A DNA stretch of 64,000 bases, taken from the NCBI GenBank assembly GCA_900767605.1, contig CAAFZT010000015.1, forward strand, positions 1 to 64,000, read 5' to 3'. Below, in pieces: positions 57,641-64,000 of this stretch. Position numbers and translations under genes: made by a program. This DNA comes from Bacilli bacterium (lineage in GTDB: Bacteria; Bacillota_I; Bacilli_A; RFN20; CAG-826). Below the pieces are notes generated by a model. The model was not told where the DNA came from. It did not search any database and worked only from the letters and a program-made list of their open reading frames with translations. Each line of letters opens with the position of its first letter. Within the stretch, counting starts at the first letter, position 1.

Positions 57641-59920
57641 ATGAAACAAGTCTTTGAAACCGAATTCGCCGGACGCCATGTCAGCGTTGAAACCGGTGAA
57701 ATCGCCAAACAGGCCGACGGTTCTGTTCTGGTTCGCTATGGCGACACCGTGGTTTTGGCCACCGCTTGCTGCGCCGACGAACCCAAAGAGGGAGATTTCT
57801 TCCCCCTTACCGTCAATTACGAAGAAAAAGCTTATGCCGTGGGCAAAATCCCAGGAAGCTTCAATCGTCGTGAAGGACGCCCCGGCGAACACGCCACTTT
57901 GTCCGCGCGTTTGATTGATCGCCCCATCCGCCCGTTATTCGCGGAAGGATTCCGCAACGAAGTCCAAATCGTCGCCACCGTGATGTCGGTGGATCCCAAC
58001 AATACCCCGGAAATGACGGGGCTTCTCGGCGCCTCCCTTGCCCTTTGCATCTCGGACATCCCCTTCGATGGACCAGTTGCTGGAGTTTATGTTGGCCGCG
58101 TCAATGGCGAACTCGTCATCAACCCCACGGAAGAACAACGTCACCTCTCGGATATTGACCTCGCCGTCGCTGGTACGGAAGAAGCGATTATGATGGTTGA
58201 AGCCGGCGCAGGACAAGTCCCCGAAGAAGAAATGCTCGACGCCATCATGTTTGGCTTCGACGCCATCAAAGAGCTTTGCCGTTTCCAAAAGGAAATCATT
58301 GCTAAAATCGGAAAACCGAAGCGCGAAATCGCCCTTTATGCACCCGACCCCGCCATCAAAGCGGACATTGAATCCCGCATCGGCGAGAAGATGAAGAAAG
58401 CCATTTCCATCTTCGATAAGTTGGAACGCCAAGATGCAATCGATGCTTTAAAGAAGGAAATTTTGGACGATTATGACCACCGCGAATACGAAGATGAGCA
58501 CGACCACAAGATGAGCATGCTCATGGTCAACGACATCCTCGAAGGAATGGTCGCCGCGGAAGTTCGTCGTTTAATCATTGAAGAAAAAGTTCGTCCCGAT
58601 GGACGTAAAGTTGATGAAATCCGTCCTCTTGACTGCCAAATTGATTTGCTGCCCCGCGCCCATGGTTCCGCCATGTTCACCCGTGGACAAACTCAAGTCA
58701 TCGGCACCACGACCCTTGGCCCTCTAGCCGACAAGCAACTCATCGATGATTTGACTCCCGAAACGGAACGTCGCTTCATGCACCACTACAATTTCCCGCC
58801 TTTCTCGGTTGGCGAAATTGGCCGCATGGGCACTCCGGGACGCCGCGAAATCGGACATGGAAAACTTGGCGAACGCGCCCTTGGCTGGGTGATGCCGAGC
58901 GAAGAAGAATTCCCGTATACGGTTCGTTGCGTTGCCGATGTTGTCGAATCGAACGGCTCTTCCTCCCAGGCTTCGATTTGCGCGAACTGCATGTCGCTGA
59001 TGGCGGCTGGCGTCCCCATCAAGGGAATCGTCTCGGGCATCGCGATGGGTCTTATCACCAATGATCCTTCCCGTTCCCCAGATTCGGAAACCAATCACTA
59101 CACCATTTTGACCGATATCCAAGGTTTGGAAGACCATTTCGGTGATATGGACTTCAAGTGCGCTGGTACCGAAAAAGGCATCACCGCTCTTCAAATGGAT
59201 ATCAAAATCCACGGCGTTACCCGCGAAGTCTTAAGCGAAGCCCTCGCACAAGCGAACAAAGCTCGCGCGGAAATCCGCGAAAAGATTGCTTCCGTCATCC
59301 CCGAACCCCGCAAGGAAGTTTCCAAGTGGGCTCCGAAGATGGTGAGCTTCAAGATTGCTACCGACAAAATCCGCGATGTGATCGGCAAAGGCGGCGAAAC
59401 GATCCAAGGCATGGTTCGCGAATGCGACGGCGCTGACATCAACGTCGAAGAAGACGGAACCATCACGATTTATCACTCCAACCAAGAAATGATCGACAAG
59501 GCCCGCAAGATGATCGAAGATATCACTCGCGAAGCTAAAGTCGGCGAAATCTTCGACGGCACGGTCACTCGCGTGGAAGATTATGGCGCCTTCGTCAACC
59601 TCTTTGGCGATACGGATGGCCTCTGCCACGTTTCTCGCTTAAAGTGGGACTATGTCGATAATGCGAATTCCATCGTTCATGTTGGCGACAAACTCAAAGT
59701 CGTTGTCATCGGGCTCGATGAAAAAGGCAAAGTCAAAGTTAGCCACCGCGAATTCGAAGAGAAGCCGGAAGGGTATGTTGAACGCCCGGAAGGCGATAAA
59801 GGACCCCGCGGACCTCGTGGGAATTCCTCTCGCCCCCATGGCAATGGCTCCTTCCGTCCCCGTCAAGGAGGCGGACACGGCGGAGATCGCCGCGGACCTA
59901 AGCCGGGTTCCGACCGCTAA
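57641..59920 (+). CDS. pnp: Polyribonucleotide nucleotidyltransferase
   Basis: 759 aa from ATG 57641; an in-frame TTG at 57611 is less likely. Two RNase PH domains (1-215 and about 300-545; SVGEIGRMGTPGRREIGHG is the active region), KH domain (VIGKGGETIQGM, about 580-590) and S1 domain (GEIFDGTVTRVEDYGAFVNLF). The C-terminus is Gly/Arg-rich (about 715-759). It degrades RNA 3' to 5' using phosphate. TAGGA lies about 9 nt before the ATG. Confidence 0.97.
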   Translation: MKQVFETEFAGRHVSVETGEIAKQADGSVLVRYGDTVVLATACCADEPKEGDFFPLTVNYEEKAYAVGKIPGSFNRREGRPGEHATLSARLIDRPIRPLFAEGFRNEVQIVATVMSVDPNNTPEMTGLLGASLALCISDIPFDGPVAGVYVGRVNGELVINPTEEQRHLSDIDLAVAGTEEAIMMVEAGAGQVPEEEMLDAIMFGFDAIKELCRFQKEIIAKIGKPKREIALYAPDPAIKADIESRIGEKMKKAISIFDKLERQDAIDALKKEILDDYDHREYEDEHDHKMSMLMVNDILEGMVAAEVRRLIIEEKVRPDGRKVDEIRPLDCQIDLLPRAHGSAMFTRGQTQVIGTTTLGPLADKQLIDDLTPETERRFMHHYNFPPFSVGEIGRMGTPGRREIGHGKLGERALGWVMPSEEEFPYTVRCVADVVESNGSSSQASICANCMSLMAAGVPIKGIVSGIAMGLITNDPSRSPDSETNHYTILTDIQGLEDHFGDMDFKCAGTEKGITALQMDIKIHGVTREVLSEALAQANKARAEIREKIASVIPEPRKEVSKWAPKMVSFKIATDKIRDVIGKGGETIQGMVRECDGADINVEEDGTITIYHSNQEMIDKARKMIEDITREAKVGEIFDGTVTRVEDYGAFVNLFGDTDGLCHVSRLKWDYVDNANSIVHVGDKLKVVVIGLDEKGKVKVSHREFEEKPEGYVERPEGDKGPRGPRGNSSRPHGNGSFRPRQGGGHGGDRRGPKPGSDR

Positions 59921-59933
59921 AAAGTAAGGAAAA

Positions 59934-59962
59934 AATCGGAGGACTGTTCCTCCGATTTTTTT
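59934..59962. terminator. Bidirectional terminator after pnp
   Basis: AATCGGAGGA (59934-59943), loop CTGT, TCCTCCGATT (59948-59957), T-run on the plus strand and A-run on the minus side. Confidence 0.9.
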
Positions 59963-61055
59963 ATTCTCCTAAGGCTTTGGCGAGAGTTTTTAAGGAAGCG
60001 TCGCGATAAAGTTCTAATGCATCATCGATACAAGAGATGCGATGATTTTTGAGAAGGAAATGCAAACGATTGATGAGGTGGTCAGAGAAATTTTCTTCGC
60101 GAAGATAGTCTTTGTCCTCGGATCCTTGGATTTCTTCTTCTAAAAGAGCGTTGAGGTGCCTTCTAAAATAAACCAGCATATCCTCTTCAATCCAATAGGC
60201 GTAGGTGATGCCTTTTTTTTCTCTTTTTTTGAAGGAAAGATAAAGAGGTAAACCATCCTCGCAGTCATGCCATAAGTCCACATAGCAGAAGTCACAGTTA
60301 AATTCTTTTTCGGAAGCAACTTCCAGGGCGTCCCCTTGAATGAGCTTAATTTTTCCTGGATAAGGGAATAAAGGAAGGAGATATTGGGAGAATAAAGCGA
60401 GAACTTTTTCACTTCGTTCTACGATTCGAATCGAAGTAACCTCCTTTTTTAAGCTGATGGAATAGGCAAAATAACCTAGTCCGCATCCCATAACAACCAC
60501 ATCCCCCTTCGCTTTTTGAATATCCTCTTTCATCGTCTCGATTTCATGGGGGGCTAAACTCATCCATACCCGTCCATTTTCTTCTAATGCGTACGTGGGG
60601 AATGGCTGGGTGAAATAGCCTAGCGGAGTGGTGTCTTTGAAGTTAGATTCGGGGTCTACGCGCTTAGAAGCATAGCAAAAGGGAACGTAGGGATTGAAGG
60701 TTCTAACTTTTAAACAAAATGAACCTAACCGCTTTTTCTCTAAGGCGGATAAGGCCTTTTGGTAGGGGTCATTTCGATAGGGTTCGGGAGGAAGCTCCTC
60801 CAATTCGCCTAAATGAAATTTTTCCTCCACAAAATGAAAGTCTTCCCGCTCCTGCAAGGACAAAGAGGAAATAATTTCTTGTTTTAGAAGCAAAGAATAG
60901 GGCTTTTTCGTTTCCAAGGCTTTCTTCCCAATTCGCCGGGCATCTTTTGGAGACAAGGGCAGAAAAACCGCGTTAATGATTTGGTCATTGAGCTCCCCTA
61001 ATTCTACGGTGTTTAGAAGGGGGAAGAGGGATTTGGATGGACAAAGAATCTTCAT
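59961..61055 (-). CDS. SAM-dependent methyltransferase-like protein
   Basis: 364 aa from ATG 61055. Residues 185-280 are a class I Rossmann fold with VVVMGCGLGYFAYSIS (motif I), IRIVERSEKV (motif II) and IQGDALEV, resembling spermidine synthase-like methyltransferases. The N-terminal 180 residues are unassigned; LEELPPEPYRNDPYQKALSAL and YFTQPFPTYAL are distinctive. The substrate is unknown. On the minus strand TAAAAT (61063-61068) ends 7 nt before this ATG with no ribosome site: leaderless, and divergent from the FAD dehydrogenase operon 90 bp away. Confidence 0.75.
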   Translation of the reverse strand: MKILCPSKSLFPLLNTVELGELNDQIINAVFLPLSPKDARRIGKKALETKKPYSLLLKQEIISSLSLQEREDFHFVEEKFHLGELEELPPEPYRNDPYQKALSALEKKRLGSFCLKVRTFNPYVPFCYASKRVDPESNFKDTTPLGYFTQPFPTYALEENGRVWMSLAPHEIETMKEDIQKAKGDVVVMGCGLGYFAYSISLKKEVTSIRIVERSEKVLALFSQYLLPLFPYPGKIKLIQGDALEVASEKEFNCDFCYVDLWHDCEDGLPLYLSFKKREKKGITYAYWIEEDMLVYFRRHLNALLEEEIQGSEDKDYLREENFSDHLINRLHFLLKNHRISCIDDALELYRDASLKTLAKALGE

Positions 61056-61144
61056 GTGTTTCATTTTAATAAATTCCGCATAAAATCCGAACAATTACTT
61101 GCTTAAGCGTGGCATTTTATCCCCTTTCGCCTATAATTAACTCT

Positions 61145-62575
61145 ATGAGTTATGACATTGTTGTTGTAGGCGGCGGTGTTATCGGCGCGTTTGTTGCCCG
61201 TTATCTATCCCGCTACCAAGCCACGACGTTGGTTTTGGAAAAAGAAAATGACGTTGGCGACGTCACTTCGATGGCGAATTCCGCTATCGTTCATTCTGGG
61301 GATGATCCTAAACCCGGAACGCTAAAAGCCCGTTTCAACGTAGCAGGAAATCGCATGTTCGATGAAATTTCTTCCGATTTGGATGTGGAATTTAACCGCT
61401 GTGGTTCGCTGAATGTGGCGATTTACGAGGAACAACTCGAAGCCCTTCGAAAACTTCAACAGAATGCAGAAGCCAATGGGGTTTTGACCCGAATGCTCAG
61501 CGCTGAAGAAGTGAAAAAAATTGAGCCAAACATCAATCCGGAAGTAAAGGGCGCTTTGCTTGCTCCCACTGCTGGAATCGTGAATCCGTTCACGCTTACC
61601 TCCCATGCGATGGAAAATGCCTGCGATAACGGCGTAGTGCTACATTTGGATGAAGCGGTTACTGCCATCGTGAAACTAGATTCCGGCTTTCACGTCAAGA
61701 CGACGAAAGGAGAATATATTTGCCGCGTTGTCGTTAACTGCGCTGGACTTCATAGCGACGATATCGCGTCCATGGTGGAGCCTATCGATTGGTCGATTCA
61801 CCCCCGCAAAGGCGAATATTATGTTTTAGACCATTATGCTCCGGGACTAGTGAATCACGTTTTGTTCCCTCTCCCGACTGCAAAAGGAAAAGGCGTTTTG
61901 GTGACGATGACTTCTAGTGGAGACTATTTGGTGGGCCCATCCAGTGAATTCGTCGATGATGACGAAGATTTCTCTACGGATGTACTGACGTTATCCGAAG
62001 TGAAAAAAGCGGCGACGTCCCTTGTTCCTTCTATTCCTTTTCGCGAACAAATCCGCGTCTTTGCCGGATTGCGTGCGACACCCTCCAATGGCGATTTCAT
62101 TATTGGTCCGTCGAAAACTTGCCCTGGCTTCTTTAATGTAGCCGGCATGGAATCCCCGGGACTCGCCAGTAGCCCTGCGGTAGGACAATATGTGGCCGAT
62201 GAGCTTGTTGCCCCGTTCTTGGGTTTAAAAACCAAGGAAAATTGGAATCCGAAGATCCGCCCCTATGTTCATATCGCATCTTTGCCGTTAGAAGAACAAA
62301 ATCGCCTTATCCAAGAACGCCCCGAATATGGCAATATCGTTTGCAATTGCGAAAAGGTTAGCCTTGGGGAGATTGAAGATGTGGTTAGCCGCAGCGTCCC
62401 CTGCAAAACGATTAAAGCGGTTAAAAAGCGCACTCGCGCGGGATTTGGCAAATGCCAAGGTGGATTTTGCCAACCCAAAGTTTTGCTGTTTTTGAGCAAG
62501 GAATTGGGCTTATCGCCTTTAGAAGTTCTTTATGACAAAAATGGATCCGAAATCCTAGAAAAGGAGTCCAAATAA
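61145..62575 (+). CDS. glpA: FAD-dependent glycerol-3-phosphate dehydrogenase (GlpA-like) with [2Fe-2S] BFD domain
   Basis: 476 aa from ATG 61145. DAO-type FAD fold: IVVVGGGVIGAFVARYL (about 5-21), SMANSAIVHSGDDPKPGTLKA substrate region, C-terminal FAD contact FNVAGMESPGLASSPAVG. Residues 400-460 are a BFD-like [2Fe-2S] domain (CNC ... CQGGFC). With the following FAD oxidoreductase and DUF1667 genes it forms the three-gene set usually annotated as anaerobic glycerol-3-phosphate dehydrogenase in Firmicutes; related L-2-hydroxyacid oxidation is an alternative. TATAAT (61132-61137) ends 7 nt before this ATG, no ribosome site; the GTG at 61109 is rejected. Confidence 0.85.
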   Translation: MSYDIVVVGGGVIGAFVARYLSRYQATTLVLEKENDVGDVTSMANSAIVHSGDDPKPGTLKARFNVAGNRMFDEISSDLDVEFNRCGSLNVAIYEEQLEALRKLQQNAEANGVLTRMLSAEEVKKIEPNINPEVKGALLAPTAGIVNPFTLTSHAMENACDNGVVLHLDEAVTAIVKLDSGFHVKTTKGEYICRVVVNCAGLHSDDIASMVEPIDWSIHPRKGEYYVLDHYAPGLVNHVLFPLPTAKGKGVLVTMTSSGDYLVGPSSEFVDDDEDFSTDVLTLSEVKKAATSLVPSIPFREQIRVFAGLRATPSNGDFIIGPSKTCPGFFNVAGMESPGLASSPAVGQYVADELVAPFLGLKTKENWNPKIRPYVHIASLPLEEQNRLIQERPEYGNIVCNCEKVSLGEIEDVVSRSVPCKTIKAVKKRTRAGFGKCQGGFCQPKVLLFLSKELGLSPLEVLYDKNGSEILEKESK

Positions 62576-62576
62576 G

Positions 62577-63842
62577 ATGGAATACCACGATTTAGTCATT
62601 ATTGGTGGCGGATCCGCGGGAATGGCTGCGGCAGTCAGTGCCTACGACAAGGGAATTCGCGATATTTTGATTTTGGAACGTAATGAGATGCTAGGGGGAA
62701 TCCTCAACCAATGCATTCATAACGGCTTTGGTCTTCATGAATTTAAAGAAGAATTGACGGGGCCGGAATTTTTGACGCAATTTGTTAAACAAGTCGAAGA
62801 AAGAAAGATTCCTTATTGGCTCGACGCTAACGTAACCCATATTAGCAAAGAGAAGGTTTTAACCGTTCTTTGCCCTAAAGGAGCGAAAGAAATCCAGGCA
62901 AAATCCATCATCATGGCGGCGGGTTGCTACGAAAGGAACGCTGGGGCTATCGGCATTCCCGGTGACCGCCCTGCCGGAGTCATCACAGCGGGTCAGGCTC
63001 AGCTCTATTTAAACGAATACGGCTATTTGGTCGGCAAGAAGGTTTTCATCCTTGGATCGGGCGATATTGGCCTTATTATGGCCCGACGCATGACGTTAGA
63101 AGGAGCAAAAGTCCTTGGTGTTGCTGAAATCATGCCCTATTCGAATGGGCTGAACCGTAATATTCAGCAATGCCTTAAAGACTACGATATTCCTTTGTAT
63201 CTCTCCCATACGGTATCAAAGGTCATCGGTAAATCCAAGCTAGAAGCCATTGAAATCAGCGAAGTGGATTCCCGTATGAATGTTATTCCTGGAACCGCTA
63301 AGCGTTTCCAAGTGGATACGCTGCTTTTATCCATTGGTCTTATCCCAAATAACGATTTGTTGAATCACCTTGGAATCCCTGTTTCTAGAAGCCGTGGAAG
63401 CGAAGTCAATGAATACATGGAAACGGCCCAAGAGGGAATCTTCTCTTGCGGAAACGTTTTGCATGTTCACGATCTTGTGGACTATGTGGTGGCAGAAGGA
63501 AAGACCGCAGGAGAAGGAGCGGCTCTTTATCTTCAAGGAAAATTGCCAAAACGGGAGAAGGAAATTCGCACGATCGCTGGCAATGGAATCGGCTACGTTG
63601 TCCCTTCCACGATTTGCCTAGAAGATTGCGGAGATTCCCTTGAATTTAAGTTCCGTGTTCGTCGACCAGAGAAAAACGTATACATTCAATACGAAATGAA
63701 CGGAGAAGTGCTTAAAAAGTTCTTTAAACAATCGATAATACCTTCGGAAATGGAAATTCAAAGACTTCCTAAGAACCTACTAAAAAATAACCAAGGTTCT
63801 ATCACTATCTCCCTAGTCGCTAAAGAGGAGGCTTCCTTATGA
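62577..63842 (+). CDS. FAD-dependent pyridine nucleotide-disulfide-type oxidoreductase
   Basis: 421 aa. FAD motif DLVIIGGGSAGMAAAVSA (5-22), GGILNQCIHNGFG (about 41-53), NAD-binding motif VFILGSGDIGLIMARR (about 155-170) and a C-terminal FAD contact FSCGNVLHVHDLVDYV. The partner of the GlpA-like subunit; it probably passes electrons from the [2Fe-2S] domain to NAD(P)+. It starts 1 nt after the preceding stop with AAGGAG as ribosome site, and overlaps the DUF1667 gene by 4 nt. Confidence 0.88.
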   Translation: MEYHDLVIIGGGSAGMAAAVSAYDKGIRDILILERNEMLGGILNQCIHNGFGLHEFKEELTGPEFLTQFVKQVEERKIPYWLDANVTHISKEKVLTVLCPKGAKEIQAKSIIMAAGCYERNAGAIGIPGDRPAGVITAGQAQLYLNEYGYLVGKKVFILGSGDIGLIMARRMTLEGAKVLGVAEIMPYSNGLNRNIQQCLKDYDIPLYLSHTVSKVIGKSKLEAIEISEVDSRMNVIPGTAKRFQVDTLLLSIGLIPNNDLLNHLGIPVSRSRGSEVNEYMETAQEGIFSCGNVLHVHDLVDYVVAEGKTAGEGAALYLQGKLPKREKEIRTIAGNGIGYVVPSTICLEDCGDSLEFKFRVRRPEKNVYIQYEMNGEVLKKFFKQSIIPSEMEIQRLPKNLLKNNQGSITISLVAKEEASL

Positions 63843-64000
63843 TCCATGAATTAACTTGCATTGTTTGTCCTCGTGGCTGCCACCTTAAAGTGGATGATTC
63901 CACCTTGGAAGTCACCGGCAATTCTTGCCCCCGAGGCGCGGCCTATGGAAAACAAGAAGTCGTTGACCCGCGCAGAACCTTGACTTCGACGGTTCGCTGC
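63839..64000 (+). CDS. DUF1667 Cys-rich protein, partial
   Basis: 54 residues before the window end. Starts MIHELTCIVCPRGCHLKVDD with CxxCxxxC and a further NSCPRGAAYGKQE motif, typical of DUF1667. Members are short (about 115-130 aa) and always accompany this FAD dehydrogenase pair; the cysteines may hold an Fe-S cluster. Ribosome site GAGGAGG, ATGA overlap with the previous gene. Confidence 0.88.
   Translation, partial: MIHELTCIVCPRGCHLKVDDSTLEVTGNSCPRGAAYGKQEVVDPRRTLTSTVRC

Overview
The window looks like chromosome from a strictly anaerobic, fermentative Bacillota of the Bacilli/Erysipelotrichia-Mollicutes side, probably an uncultured gut lineage (RF39-like). This placement is an inference. 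It rests on B. subtilis-like gene orders (rimP-nusA-ylxR-ylxQ-infB-rbfA-truB-ribF-rpsO-pnp; infC-rpmI-rplT; tyrS/rpsD/ezrA/nifS/thiI), on CIRCE, T-box and ribosomal-protein leaders, on three [FeFe]-hydrogenase-type proteins, and on a mycoplasma-like variation in the initiator tRNA. The code is standard: UGA is a stop (for example at 53061-53063) and Trp is UGG. No rRNA, CRISPR array, prophage or classical IS is visible.

Layout. 1-10460 is a hydrogen-metabolism island: a sensory-type [FeFe] hydrogenase-PAS protein, a PP2C/SpoIIE phosphatase and a group B [FeFe] hydrogenase in one operon, then the NADH-linked trimeric hydrogenase hydC-hydB-hydA. An AAA/DUF4143 ATPase gene bracketed by 40-nt palindromes sits between the two operons. 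10500-12060 holds a frameshifted DUF2804 gene, initiator tRNA, and a very small minus-strand membrane-peptide locus that resembles a type I toxin-antitoxin. 12426-21219 has a Sapep/PepV dipeptidase, trmB, ytpR, a LacI regulator, groESL behind two CIRCE boxes, tyrS, an atypical response regulator and a GNAT enzyme. 21301-29934 carries rpsD, an EzrA-like protein, nifS-thiI (tRNA 4-thiouridine), DUF3737-PatB and a DUF2974 hydrolase. 30000-36660 carries rplT-rpmI-infC on the minus strand (infC apparently starting at AUA), small accessory genes with a degenerate Fic-like protein, an Ogt-type alkyltransferase, and thrS behind a T-box. 36665-46792 has lipoproteins, DUF389, leuS, a Glu-rich membrane protein, tRNA-Thr, DegV and a metallophosphoesterase. 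46928-59920 is the translation/RNA-decay cluster, interrupted by typA and a diguanylate cyclase. 61145-64000 is an FAD-dependent glycerol-3-phosphate oxidation operon cut by the window end.

How it fits together. The hydrogenases dispose of reducing power as H2, and the FAD dehydrogenase operon probably feeds electrons from glycerol-3-phosphate into the same pool. The sensory hydrogenase and phosphatase could adjust this to H2 pressure.

The least expected signals are non-coding or start-site signals. Eleven genes have a -10 box 6-9 nt before the ATG and no Shine-Dalgarno (apparently leaderless). infC has an AUA start. The initiator tRNA has A29:U41 in place of one of the three G:C pairs. A TTGCCGAT motif recurs in tRNA leaders. 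The ATPase gene is flanked by covarying palindromes. The tiny membrane-peptide locus has long-distance mRNA complementarity.
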